From positions 1,178,001-1,242,000 of the forward strand of contig NZ_JACCFO010000001.1 of assembly GCF_013410565.1 (NCBI RefSeq): a stretch of DNA of 64,000 bases, written 5' to 3'. The notes under the pieces are model-generated. The model was not told the origin of the DNA, did no database searches, and was given only the letters and a program-made list of their open reading frames with translations. The stretch comes from Streptomonospora nanhaiensis. GTDB lineage: Bacteria > Actinomycetota > Actinomycetes > Streptosporangiales > Streptosporangiaceae. This document shows positions 16,243 to 29,728 of this stretch, piece by piece; the stretch's first letter is position 1, and each line of letters opens with the position of its first letter. The position numbers and the translations under genes are program-made.

Positions 16243-17673
16243 CTACTTGCCGTGGGCGATCGCGTCGCCGATGCGGTGGACCCGCAGGAAGTTGGTGGAA
16301 CCAGGGGTTCCGGGCGGGCTGCCGGCGACGATGACGATCTTGTCGCCCTTCTGGTAGACGCCCATGTCGAGCAGTTCGCTCTCGACCTGGCGCACCATCT
16401 CGTCGGTGTGGTCGACCCAGGGCACGCAGTGGGTCTCGACGCCCCAGGTGAGCGACAGCTGCGCGCGCGTGGCACCGCTGGTGGTGAAGGCCATCAGCGG
16501 GATGGGCGAGCGGTAGCGGGCCAGGCGGCGCGCGGTCTCGCCGGACATGGTGAAGGCGACCAGGGCCTTGGCGCCGACGGTGGCTCCGACCTCGGCGGCG
16601 GCGCGGGCGATGGCCCCTCCCGTGGTCTCGGGGACCCGGTTGAGGATGTGCGAGGCGCGCAGGGACTCCTGCTCGGCCGCCGCGACGATGCGGGCCATGG
16701 TCTCGACGGTCTCGATCGGGTAGCGCCCCACGCTGGTCTCGCCGGAGAGCATGACCGCGTCGGCGCCGTCGAGGACGGCGTTGGCGACGTCGGACGCCTC
16801 GGCGCGGGTGGGCCGCGGCGCGCTGATCATGGACTCCAGCATCTGCGTGGCGACGATGACCGGCTTGGCCTTGTCGCGGCAGCGCTCGATGGCGCGCTTC
16901 TGCACCATCGGGACGTTCTCCAGGGGCAGTTCGACGCCGAGGTCGCCGCGGGCGACCATGACGCCGTCGAAGACCTCGATGATGTCCTGGAGGCGCTCGA
17001 CGGCCTGCGGCTTCTCGATCTTGGCGATGAGCGGGACCCGGACCCCGACCTCGTCCATGATCTGGTGGACGTCCTCGGCGTCGGAGGGGCTGCGCACGAA
17101 GGACAGCGCGACCATGTCGACGCCCTCCTCCAGTGCCCAGCGCAGGTCGGCCTCGTCCTTCTCGGTGAGGGCCGGGACGCTGACGGCCACGCCGGGCAGG
17201 TTGAGCCCCTTGTGGTTGGAGACCTGGCCGCCGATCAGCACGCGGGTCTGGACCTCGGTGCTGGTGGTCTTGACGCACTCCAGTACGACCCGGCCGTCGT
17301 CGATGAGGACGCGGTCGCCGGGGCGGACGTCGCCGGGCAGGCCCTTGTAGGTGGTGGAGACCTGGTGCCGGTCGCCGGGGACGTCCTCGACGGTCACCGT
17401 GAACTCGTCGCCCGCGACGAGTTCGACGGGGCCGTCGGGGAAGGTGCCCAGGCGGATCTTCGGCCCCTGGAGGTCGGCGAGGATGCCCACGCTGCGTCCG
17501 GTAGCCTCGGCGGCCGCCCGGACGTTGGTATAGCTGGTGTGGTGGTCCTCGTGCGTTCCATGGCTGAGGTTGAGTCGCGCCACGTCAAGTCCCGCGTCGA
17601 CGAGCGCCCGGATGGTCTCGGGGCTCGACGTCGCGGGACCGAGGGTCGCGACGATCTTTGCTCGACGTGTCAC
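16243..17673 (-). CDS. pyk: Pyruvate kinase
   Basis: Converts phosphoenolpyruvate and ADP to pyruvate and ATP, the last step of glycolysis. 476 residues, full length. The N-terminus TRRAKIVATLGPA and substrate motif DVARLNLSHGTHEDH are canonical. IAKIEKPQAVERL holds the active-site Lys, MVARGDLGVELP the divalent-metal/substrate loop, and the C-terminal allosteric domain continues to the end. The B domain lies at about residues 70-165. The GTG at 17673 gives the conserved N-terminus; a GTG three codons earlier is possible. A TAGAGT at 17689-17684 could be a -10 that leaves a leader of only a few bases. The 200 bases downstream contain GC-rich inverted repeats that may terminate it. Confidence 0.96.
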   Translation of the reverse strand: MTRRAKIVATLGPATSSPETIRALVDAGLDVARLNLSHGTHEDHHTSYTNVRAAAEATGRSVGILADLQGPKIRLGTFPDGPVELVAGDEFTVTVEDVPGDRHQVSTTYKGLPGDVRPGDRVLIDDGRVVLECVKTTSTEVQTRVLIGGQVSNHKGLNLPGVAVSVPALTEKDEADLRWALEEGVDMVALSFVRSPSDAEDVHQIMDEVGVRVPLIAKIEKPQAVERLQDIIEVFDGVMVARGDLGVELPLENVPMVQKRAIERCRDKAKPVIVATQMLESMISAPRPTRAEASDVANAVLDGADAVMLSGETSVGRYPIETVETMARIVAAAEQESLRASHILNRVPETTGGAIARAAAEVGATVGAKALVAFTMSGETARRLARYRSPIPLMAFTTSGATRAQLSLTWGVETHCVPWVDHTDEMVRQVESELLDMGVYQKGDKIVIVAGSPPGTPGSTNFLRVHRIGDAIAHGK

Positions 17674-17744
17674 GCCTAACACTCTAAAGCGTCTCGCTGG
17701 TGCAGTGGTCTAAACCAGGTTGCGACTGGGCGTACGCCAGGTCG

Positions 17745-18299
17745 CTACTTGGCGAACGCGTCGAGCAAAGCCCGGTCGAAGGCCGGCAGATCGTCGGGCT
17801 TGCGGCTGGTGACGAGCGTGTTGGGGCCCATCGCGCAGGTGACGACCTCCTCGTCGACCCACTCGCCGCCGGCGTTGCGGACGTCGGTGGCGAGGCTGGG
17901 GTAGGAGGTGAGCCGGCGCCCGTCCACGGCGCGCGCCTCGATCAGCGTCCAGGGCGCGTGGCAGATGGCGGCCACCGGCTTGCCGGTGTCGAAGAACTCC
18001 TTGACGAACTCCACGGCGCGCGGCACGGTGCGCAGGAAGTCGGGGTTGGCCACGCCGCCGGGCAGCACCAGGCCGGTGAAGTCGGCCGCGCCGACCTCCT
18101 CGACGGTGGCGTCGACGGTGAAGGTGTCGGCCTTGTCGAGGTGGTTGAACGCCTGGATCTCCCCCGGCGAGGTGGACACCAGCCGCGGGGTGCCGCCGGC
18201 CTTCTCCACGGCCTCCCAGGGGTCGGTCAGCTCGATCTGCTCGGTGCCCTCGGGGGCCACGAGGAAGGCGACGGCGGCGCCGGCGAGGTCGGAAGGCAT
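17745..18299 (-). CDS. PfpI/DJ-1 family protein
   Basis: 184 residues with the flavodoxin-like DJ-1/PfpI (class I glutamine amidotransferase-like) fold. The nucleophile elbow is AICHAPWTL with Cys113; the upstream LVLPGGVANPDFLR gives the Gly-rich loop and the acidic site. YPSLATDVRNAGGEWVDEEVV is typical of the YhbO/PfpI branch. Members act as proteases or as protein/nucleotide deglycases, so stress protection is the likely role but is not proven. GGAGG precedes the ATG at 18299. It stands downstream of a hypothetical prenyltransferase-like gene on the same strand. Confidence 0.85.
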   Translation of the reverse strand: MPSDLAGAAVAFLVAPEGTEQIELTDPWEAVEKAGGTPRLVSTSPGEIQAFNHLDKADTFTVDATVEEVGAADFTGLVLPGGVANPDFLRTVPRAVEFVKEFFDTGKPVAAICHAPWTLIEARAVDGRRLTSYPSLATDVRNAGGEWVDEEVVTCAMGPNTLVTSRKPDDLPAFDRALLDAFAK

Positions 18300-18494
18300 G
18301 GTGGGCGTCCTCCTTCGTACGTACGGCGGATTCGGCTGTGCGCTCGGGCGCCCGGACCCGCCGGCGGCGCACCGGTGTGCGCCCCGGGCTCCGCGCGCCC
18401 GCACCTTTGCCCCTGCCCACGCGGGCGGGCGCTTACGCGTGCGGCCGGCCACAAGGGGCCGGCCGCGGGTCGAAGGGCGGCGTGGGCCAGGAGG

Positions 18495-19397
18495 TCAGCC
18501 GACGCGCAGGGGCGCGGGCACCTCCTCGGCGATGCGCCCGTAGGCGCGCAGGGTGAGCAGCCGGTGGACGGTGATGATGCCGCGCCACTCGCTGCGGGCG
18601 GCCTCGGCCCAGGTGGGCCAGGGGACGTCCCAGCCGCCGTCGGGGCGCTGGTCGGCGACGAGCGCGTCGAGGTGGGCGGCGATCTCGTCGTCGCTGAACA
18701 GCCGGCGGGCGATGTGGTCGGGCCGCGGGGCGATGTCCAGCGGCTTGTGCACGTGCCCGGTGGCGGCGGGGTCGAGGGCGAGCCCCGCGCGGATGGCCGA
18801 GGCCAGCCGGGTGAACTCCGCCTCGGCGCGCGGCCGGTCGGGGACGTGCTGGAGGAAGGTGCACACGGCGATGGCCTGGTCGGGCTCGGTCCAGTGCAGG
18901 GCGCCGATGCGGGTCCAGCAGAAGGCGGTGGCGCGGTCGCGCCAGGCGTGGCAGAGGTGGTGGCGGTGCAGGAGGCCGACGATGGTCGCCGTGGGGTAGA
19001 GGGCGCCGCTGTGGTCGGCGGCCTCGCGCCACCACGGCGCGGCCTCGGTGTGTCGGGCTGAGGGCAGGACGCAGGGCACTCCGCCGTTGGCGTGGGTGAC
19101 GCTGGTCAGGTAGCGGCACAGGCCCGCGCCGACGTCCCTGGGGACGGGCCCGAGTTCGTCGAGGTAGCCCAGTGCCGTCGCGGCGGCGAGCGGCTGGCTG
19201 CCGTGGCCGCGCAGATCGGGTTCGAGTCCGTTGCCGTAGCCGCCGTCGACGTTGCGGTAGGACTCCAGAGCGGAGCGGACCGGGCCTGCGGGCCCGCTTC
19301 GGAAGTGAAACGCGAACCGGTGTCGGTCGATCAGCCGGGCGTTGCGCCAGATGAAGTGCTCCGCGGAGCGGAGGGCTTCCGAGGTCACCTTGCTCAT
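18495..19397 (-). CDS. Terpene-cyclase/prenyltransferase-fold (alpha/alpha toroid) protein of unknown function
   Basis: 300 residues. Two Gly-rich repeats resemble the QW-type repeats of squalene/prenyltransferase toroids: YRNVDGGYGNGLEPD near residue 47 and QRPDGGWDVPWPTW near residue 250. Between them are mostly alpha-helical segments. No DxDD or other cyclase catalytic motif is visible, so it is probably not a terpene cyclase; the fold may serve binding. ATG 19397 is the first start. A plausible alternative is to regard it simply as a conserved hypothetical. Confidence 0.65.
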   Translation of the reverse strand: MSKVTSEALRSAEHFIWRNARLIDRHRFAFHFRSGPAGPVRSALESYRNVDGGYGNGLEPDLRGHGSQPLAAATALGYLDELGPVPRDVGAGLCRYLTSVTHANGGVPCVLPSARHTEAAPWWREAADHSGALYPTATIVGLLHRHHLCHAWRDRATAFCWTRIGALHWTEPDQAIAVCTFLQHVPDRPRAEAEFTRLASAIRAGLALDPAATGHVHKPLDIAPRPDHIARRLFSDDEIAAHLDALVADQRPDGGWDVPWPTWAEAARSEWRGIITVHRLLTLRAYGRIAEEVPAPLRVG

Positions 19398-19528
19398 GGT
19401 CCCGAATGTACGCCTGTGCCCCCGACCAGCACCGCAGCCGCAATGACCTTAATGCCCGGTTTTGCCGTTTTATGGCGCTGTCTTACGCCCGTTACGCGGA
19501 ATTTGCCGGAAAAAACATGAACGGATCC

Positions 19529-19924
19529 TTAACGCGGCTGTTCGGCGCCGTCCCCACGAACCCGGCGGCCGCCCTGGCGGCGCAGCACCAGCAGGCCGAT
19601 CCAGGAGACCGCCACGCACACGCCCATGCCGAACTGCACGAGGCCCAGGTGCTCCTCGGGGTAGACCACCCCGGTGAGGTAGTGGTCGATGAACCCCTCG
19701 GGCGGCAGGCCCTCCTGGCCGGCGCGCCGGCGCGCCCAGTCCTCGACCACGGTGAGCGGGCAGGTCCATCCGACTTCGAGCAGGCCGACGGCGTAGGCGG
19801 CCACCACCAGGTGGGGCCAGAACGCGTGCGGCCAGCGCCAGGCGAGGAACCCGCCGAGCGCGACGTAGGCGAGGAAGCCGAAGTGCACCAGCATGGCCGC
19901 CTCGCCGATGAAGCGATAGACCAT
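19529..19924 (-). CDS. DUF2784 family membrane protein
   Basis: 131 residues with three to four membrane segments. The N-terminal LVHFGFLAYVALGGFLAWRW and the central GWTCPLTVVEDWAR match the DUF2784 pattern (CPLT…E). The loop following it, ending FIDHYLTGVVYPE, is also typical. The start at 19924 keeps the full first membrane segment but lacks a ribosome site; an ATG at 19894 preceded by GAGGCGG is an alternative. Function unknown. Confidence 0.75.
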   Translation of the reverse strand: MVYRFIGEAAMLVHFGFLAYVALGGFLAWRWPHAFWPHLVVAAYAVGLLEVGWTCPLTVVEDWARRRAGQEGLPPEGFIDHYLTGVVYPEEHLGLVQFGMGVCVAVSWIGLLVLRRQGGRRVRGDGAEQPR

Positions 19925-20036
19925 GCAAGGGAAATACCCCCGGCGCGCACGGCCGGAACGTCCGGCGCGGCCGGGGATGCGGGCCGCCGCGGCGCCTCGC
20001 GTGCCCGGCTCGACCGCGCCGCCGGGCCGCTCGGCG

Positions 20037-20077
20037 GGGCCGGCGGCGCGGGCGGGTCCCGCCCGCGCCGCCGGCCC
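20037..20077 (-). terminator. Terminator after gltD
   Basis: Perfect 20-base arms (20037-20056, 20058-20077) separated by one base lie just past the gltD stop on the minus strand. A few tip pairs must open to form the loop. Confidence 0.65.
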
Positions 20078-20082
20078 ACCGC

Positions 20083-21537
20083 CTAGACCAGGGGCCGCTC
20101 GGTGGGGGCGATCCCGGTCGGCAGGCTGGTGGACCCGCTGAGGTAGCGGTCCACCCCGGCGGCCGCGGCGCGGCCCTCGGCGATGGCCCACACGATCAGC
20201 GACTGGCCGCGGCCCATGTCGCCGGCGCAGAACACGCCCTCGACGGTGGTGGCGTAGTCGCGGTCGCGCACGACGTTGCCGCGCCCGTCCAGCTCCACCC
20301 CCAGGTCCTCGATCATCCCGGCCTTCTGCGGGCCGACGAAGCCCATGGCCAGCGTGACCAGGCCGGCCGGGATCTCGCGCTCGGTCCCGGGCACCGGCTC
20401 GAAGCCCTTGTCGGTGCGCGTGACGTCGACCAGCTTGAGCGCGCGCACCCGGCCCTGGTCGTCGCCCAGGAACTCCAGGGTGTTGACCGAGTACAGCCGC
20501 TTGCCGCCCTCCTCGTGGGCGCTGGTGACCTTGTAGACCATCGGCATGGTCGGCCAGGGCTGGTGGGCGGGCCGCTCGGCGGGCGGCTTGGGCATGATCT
20601 CCAGCTGGGTGACCGAGGCCGCGCCCTGGCGGTGGGCGGTGCCCACGCAGTCGGCGCCGGTGTCGCCGCCGCCGATGACGATGACGTGCTTGCCCTCGGC
20701 GTTGATGGCGGGGACCTCGATGTCGCCCTGCTGCACCCGGTTGGCCTGGGGCAGGTACTCCATGGCCTGGTGCACACCGTCCAGCTCGCGCCCGGGCACG
20801 GGCAGGTCGCGCCAGGCGGTGGCGCCGCCGGCCAGCAGCACGGCGTCGTGGCGGGCGCGCAGCTCGGCCACGCTGATGTCCACGCCGACGTTGACGCCGG
20901 TGCGGAACACCGTGCCCTCGGCGGCCATCTGGCCCAGGCGGCGGTCGATGTGCCGCTTCTCCATCTTGAACTCGGGGATGCCGTAGCGCAGCAGCCCTCC
21001 GATCCGGTCGGCCCGCTCGTAGACGGTGACCTCGTGCCCGGCGCGGGTGAGCTGCTGGGCGGCGGCCAGGCCGGCCGGCCCCGAGCCCACCACGGCGACC
21101 TTGCGGCCGGTGCGCACCGCGGGCGGCTGGGGCCGGACCCAGCCCTCCTCCCAGGCGCGGTCGATGATGGAGACCTCGACGTTCTTGATGGTCACGGCGG
21201 GCTGGTTGATGCCCAGCACGCACGCCGACTCGCACGGGGCCGGGCACAGCCGCCCGGTGAACTCCGGGAAGTTGTTGGTGGCGTGCAGCCGCTCGATGGC
21301 CTCGCCCCAGTCGTGCCGGTAGACGAGGTCGTTCCACTCGGGGATGAGGTTGCCCAGCGGGCAGCCGTTGTGGCAGAACGGGATGCCGCAGTCCATGCAG
21401 CGCGACGCCTGCCTGACGACGGTGCCGCGGTCGAAGTCGGCGTAGACCTCGCGCCAGTCCTGGATGCGGACGTCGACGGGGCGGTGGGCGGGCAGCTCCC
21501 GCTCGGTGATCTTGAGGAAACCCTTCGGGTCAGCCAT
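20083..21537 (-). CDS. gltD: Glutamate synthase (NADPH) small subunit
   Basis: 484 residues. Supplies electrons from NADPH via FAD and 4Fe-4S clusters to the large subunit. The N-terminal cluster-binding Cys sets are CMDCGIPFCHNGCPLGN and CPAPCESACV. The FAD Rossmann motif is VAVVGSGPAGLAAAQ and the NADPH motif is VIVIGGGDTGADC. AGGAGGGAG precedes the ATG at 21537. It follows gltB after 36 bases, and the two are surely one operon. Confidence 0.96.
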   Translation of the reverse strand: MADPKGFLKITERELPAHRPVDVRIQDWREVYADFDRGTVVRQASRCMDCGIPFCHNGCPLGNLIPEWNDLVYRHDWGEAIERLHATNNFPEFTGRLCPAPCESACVLGINQPAVTIKNVEVSIIDRAWEEGWVRPQPPAVRTGRKVAVVGSGPAGLAAAQQLTRAGHEVTVYERADRIGGLLRYGIPEFKMEKRHIDRRLGQMAAEGTVFRTGVNVGVDISVAELRARHDAVLLAGGATAWRDLPVPGRELDGVHQAMEYLPQANRVQQGDIEVPAINAEGKHVIVIGGGDTGADCVGTAHRQGAASVTQLEIMPKPPAERPAHQPWPTMPMVYKVTSAHEEGGKRLYSVNTLEFLGDDQGRVRALKLVDVTRTDKGFEPVPGTEREIPAGLVTLAMGFVGPQKAGMIEDLGVELDGRGNVVRDRDYATTVEGVFCAGDMGRGQSLIVWAIAEGRAAAAGVDRYLSGSTSLPTGIAPTERPLV

Positions 21538-21573
21538 GGTCGGTTTCTCCCTCCTTTCTGTGGCGGCCGGCTC

Positions 21574-26136
<4,563 letters not shown>

Positions 26137-26904
26137 CTACCCTCCTGTCGTCGTACGTCTGGGCTTTGATAAAGCGCATCCGGGACGACATTGGCCCTGC
26201 TGCGTGCGAAGACGGCCCTCCGCCTGGCGCCGGTACCGCGGTGTCCGGACGTGCCGGCACGCGTCACCTCGTCGTGGTGACCGGCGTTTTCCCAGGTGAG
26301 TGGCCACACTCGTGAGTAGCTACGTTATACATCGGTCCAGCCCCGGCATGGAACCCAAGGTCTAGACCAACCACCGCCACAGCGCGGTGGTCGAGGACGG
26401 CGCCTTCGGCACCCCCCGAGGGGATCGGCGTCGGTCCTCCGTCGGGGCACTAGCCGTGATCTTTCCATCCGGCCGTTCCCCGCAAACATGTCCCCATGCC
26501 TCAAACACCCCAAACCGGGGCGAATGCGGCTAGGGAACCGTACCGTGCCGTGGGTCGCGCTCCGTCACCGGGGCCGCCTCGGCACACCAGTCAGGGTAAC
26601 CCGCGCGACACAGATCGGACATATACCGCCGGGCGTGAACGGCCGCCGGCCCCGCGCACGCGCGCGCCCGCCACCGCGCCGTGGCCGCTCGACGTGCGCG
26701 GGCAGTGCAACGGCGGCCGTCCCCGCACCATTCCCGATCCCCCGGCACACGCCCACGATCCGCGCCGCCGCCGGGCCGCGCGCGCCTCCCCCGAACCCGG
26801 CCCCGCGCGGCCCGCGCACCGCCCCGCGGCCGCCCCCGCGCACCGGCGACGTGATCGTTTTCACGCCCGCCACGGCCCCCCGCGGCCCGTGGGAGGATCG
26901 TCCG
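26137..26904. other. Divergent intergenic region between gltB and the BpsA-like gene
   Basis: 770 bases with no credible gene. It contains a minus-strand -10 TATAAC (26329-26324) suited to gltB with a ~180-base leader. It also holds a perfect palindrome GGTCTAGACC (26359-26368) and a 7-bp stem CCACCGC/GCGGTGG just beyond it. From about 26630 the sequence is C-rich and low in complexity, up to the GGGAGG ribosome site of the plus-strand gene. Confidence 0.5.
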
Positions 26905-28623
26905 GTGACCGACCGCGCCGCCGAAGACCCCGCCCACCAGGGTGATCAACACCACGCGCCCGCCGCGGACCCCGCGGACGGACCCCCCGCGCCGCCGCGC
27001 TCCCCGCTCGACGCGCTGCTCGCCGAGCACGGCGTCGCCGCGCCGCGCCCGCACCGGGTCCTCGGCGCGCTCTCCTCGGGCGAGTGGTGGACGCCCCGCG
27101 ACCTGGTGCGCGCCACCGCCGTGGCCCACCGGGTCGTCCAGGCCGTCCTGGAGGCTCTGGGCGAGGAGGCCGAGTGGGACTCCCGGGGCCGTGTGCGGCT
27201 GCGCTCCCCCCGCGCCTACGCCCGCTACGCCCGGCCGGCCGCGCCCGACCCCCTGGGCCCCGCCCTGGCCGGCGGTGCCGCCTCCGCGGCGGCGGCCGAG
27301 ATCGCGCGCCTGGTCGAGGCGGCCCCTCCCCCGCTCACCGACCTCGACCACGTCACCGCCACCCCGCGGACCGCGCTGCGCCGCGCCGCGTTCCTGGGCG
27401 AGAACTACGCCCTGGCCGGCGCGCGGCTGCTGTGCGTGGGCGACCACGACCTCACCTCGCTGGCCGCCACCCTCGTCAACCCGGGCCTGGAGGCCGTGGT
27501 CGTCGACATCGACGAGCGGATCCTGGCCTACATCGACGACGCCGCCGCCCGCCTGGGCCTGCCCGTCCGCTGCCACTTCGCCGACCTGCGGCTGGGCCTG
27601 CCCGCCGCCGTGCGCGGCACCTGCGACCTCGCCTTCACCGACCCGCCCTACACCCCCGAGGGCGTCGAACTCTTCCTGCGCCGCGCCCTGGAAGGCCTGG
27701 CCCAGCCCCAGCGCGGCCGGGTGCTGCTCGCCTACGGCGCCAGCGAGACCACCCCCGCCCTGGCCGCCAAGGTCCAGCAGCGCCTGGCGCGGCTGGGCCT
27801 GGTCACCGAGGCGCTGTGGCCGGAGTTCCACCGCTACCTCGGCGCCGAGGCCATCGGCGCCGCCGCCGACCTCTACGTGCTGCGGCCCACCTCGCGCACC
27901 CCGGCCGCGCCGCGCGGCGGCCCGGCCCGGGCCCGGGTCTACAGCCGGGGCGCCAACGCCGCCGAGGCGGCCGGCTCCTGGGGCGAGGCGGAGGCGCGGG
28001 CGGCACTGGAGCGCGCGGCGCCCGACACCGTCGTCGGCGACTGGCCCGCCGGCCCCGCCGAGGGGCACGCGGACGCGCCCCGGCGGGTGCGCCTGGAGAC
28101 CTGGCTGGAGTCGCCGGTGGCCGCCGACCGCGCCGCCCTCAACCTCACCGGCGGCTGGGCGGCGCTGCTGCCCCGCGCCGTGCTCGCCGCCACCGGCACC
28201 GAGGTCTTCGCCGCGGTGCCCTCCCACGACCCCCGCGTCCGCGACCAGGCCGGGCAGCGCGCGCTCGCCGACCTGCTGGCGCCGCGCTTTGCGGTCCGGT
28301 TCCTGCGCGGGGTCCCCGGCCCCCGCCTCACCCTGGTGCACGCCGCCGAGCGCGCCCCGGCCGGGCCCGCCGAGGAGCTGCTGGCCCACTGCCTGCGGCG
28401 GGCGCACGGCACGCTGACCGCCACCCTGCGCGAGGGGCTGCAGCGCGCCGCCGCGGCCGCGGGCGCCCCGCTCAACAAGCGCGCGGCGCGGCTGGCCGTG
28501 GCCCGGGCGGCGCCGTGGCTGCGCGGCCACACCCCGCTGGACCTGCCCGAGCACCGGTTCGCCGACCTGCGCGCGGCGGCCCAAGACCTCGCCGCCCCGT
28601 TCTCCGCGCCCACGGGCGGCTGA
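26905..28623 (+). CDS. Branched-chain polyamine synthase (BpsA)-like aminopropyltransferase, extended
   Basis: 572 residues. The N-terminal ~370 residues carry a winged-helix-like start (RVLGALSSGEWWTPRDLV) and the BpsA catalytic domain: GDHDLTSLAATL, VVDIDERILAYI and the TDPPYTPEGVELFL loop. These motifs define N4-bis(aminopropyl)spermidine synthases, which transfer aminopropyl groups from decarboxylated SAM to make branched polyamines. The C-terminal ~200 residues have no counterpart I recognise. GTG 26905 follows GGGAGG by eight bases; the in-frame sequence further upstream is low complexity and not needed. The substrate in this organism is unknown. Confidence 0.75.
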   Translation: MTDRAAEDPAHQGDQHHAPAADPADGPPAPPRSPLDALLAEHGVAAPRPHRVLGALSSGEWWTPRDLVRATAVAHRVVQAVLEALGEEAEWDSRGRVRLRSPRAYARYARPAAPDPLGPALAGGAASAAAAEIARLVEAAPPPLTDLDHVTATPRTALRRAAFLGENYALAGARLLCVGDHDLTSLAATLVNPGLEAVVVDIDERILAYIDDAAARLGLPVRCHFADLRLGLPAAVRGTCDLAFTDPPYTPEGVELFLRRALEGLAQPQRGRVLLAYGASETTPALAAKVQQRLARLGLVTEALWPEFHRYLGAEAIGAAADLYVLRPTSRTPAAPRGGPARARVYSRGANAAEAAGSWGEAEARAALERAAPDTVVGDWPAGPAEGHADAPRRVRLETWLESPVAADRAALNLTGGWAALLPRAVLAATGTEVFAAVPSHDPRVRDQAGQRALADLLAPRFAVRFLRGVPGPRLTLVHAAERAPAGPAEELLAHCLRRAHGTLTATLREGLQRAAAAAGAPLNKRAARLAVARAAPWLRGHTPLDLPEHRFADLRAAAQDLAAPFSAPTGG

Positions 28624-28662
28624 CCGGCGGCACCGGTGCGAGCGCCGAGCGGGCGCACACGG

Positions 28663-28696
28663 CGGCGCCGCCGCACGGTCGAGCGCGGCGGCGCCG
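28663..28696. terminator. Bidirectional terminator
   Basis: 12-base arms (28663-28674, 28685-28696) with a 10-base loop sit between the convergent BpsA-like gene and the membrane-anchored paralog, and can serve both. Confidence 0.6.
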
Positions 28697-28713
28697 GAGC
28701 ACGCGGGGCCTCA

Positions 28714-29598
28714 TCAGGCCACGGGCGTGGTGGTGGTCTGGCTCTCCTGGAGGGTCTCCAACTGGACCACCCGGTTGTAGAGCGGGTCGCGGAAGGCGCT
28801 GAGCGCGATCAGCGGCGACACCAGGCTCTCGCGCTCGGCGGTGTCGGTGGAGTCGGTCGCCTGCACCCACGTGACGGTCAGGTAGTGGCCGCTGACGGTG
28901 GCCTCGGCGGCGCTGTAGCCCGCGCCGAGGTCGGCCAGCTCGCCGTCGGCGCCGGGCACGGTGATGAAGCCCGCGGGCTCGGCCTCGGGGTCCTTGGGCG
29001 GCTTGAGCGCGGTGGCCACCGCCTGGGCGGCCTCCTGGTCGCGCAGGTTGAACATCACGGCGGCGCCCAGGTAGTCGCCGGAGGTGTAGCCGGCGCGGGC
29101 GGCCTGGGTGCAGTCGGCGTCGGCCAGCGCGGCCGCGACCTCCTCGCCCCACACCGCCGACGCGCAGTCCTCGGTCAGCCCGGACTCGGCCAGCGTGAAG
29201 GTGACGTTCTGGCTGGAGCTGTCGATCTCCTCGGCGTCGCCGAAGATCTCGCCCTCGCTGAGCGGCCGGGAGTCGACCTCGCGCGTGGCCAGGATCTCGT
29301 CGCCGGTGTCGTGGGTCTCATAGGCCGTGGGCACGGGGTTCTCCGGCGCGGAGCCGCCCGAGACGAACTGCAGGACCAGCACGACCGCCAGCGCCACGAC
29401 GGCCACCCCCAGCGCGCCCATCAGCAGCGGCAGCATCCGGGTCCTGCGCCTGCCGCCCGCGCGGGCGCCGCCCCTGCGCCGCCGGCGGGCTCCCTTGCGT
29501 CGGGAAGACGACACGGCCAGACCCGCGATGGCGTCGGCATCGTCGGTTTTCCTCCTCCGGCCGCGGGAACCGGGCACGGACGACTCAGAAGAAGACAC
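28714..29598 (-). CDS. Membrane-anchored extracellular protein of unknown function, paralog A
   Basis: 294 residues: an Arg/Lys-rich cytoplasmic tail (~1-54), one membrane helix (MLPLLMGALGVAVVALAVVL, ~55-78) and an extracellular domain of about 215 residues. The domain has two Cys (LTEDCASAVWGEE and ADADCTQAAR) that could form a disulfide, and ends in a Thr-rich tail. It is clearly related to the next gene upstream: both share the pattern C…VWG…A(Q/A)AL…C, then GY(S/T)xA, then GHYL(T/A)V. GTG 29598 follows GAGAGG. Not recognised in any named family; the setting next to lgt and a DsbA-like gene suggests an envelope role. Confidence 0.7.
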   Translation of the reverse strand: MSSSESSVPGSRGRRRKTDDADAIAGLAVSSSRRKGARRRRRGGARAGGRRRTRMLPLLMGALGVAVVALAVVLVLQFVSGGSAPENPVPTAYETHDTGDEILATREVDSRPLSEGEIFGDAEEIDSSSQNVTFTLAESGLTEDCASAVWGEEVAAALADADCTQAARAGYTSGDYLGAAVMFNLRDQEAAQAVATALKPPKDPEAEPAGFITVPGADGELADLGAGYSAAEATVSGHYLTVTWVQATDSTDTAERESLVSPLIALSAFRDPLYNRVVQLETLQESQTTTTPVA

Positions 29599-29728
29599 CA
29601 GAACCTCTCGGACAGGTCGCGGGGGAAACGGGGAAACCCTGTGCAGGGTGGGACGGCGGGGCTGAGGGCGGCCCGCCGCGCTGTCGCACAGCCTAGCCTG
29701 AGCGCGGCGGCGCCCGTCCCCGCCCGGG

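Noticed and set aside
26280-26320. Possible GlnR box upstream of gltB (CTCAC followed by GAAAAC)
   Set aside because: The spacing and half-sites do not fit gTnAC-n6-GnAAC closely enough, and the region is not AT-rich. Not claimed.
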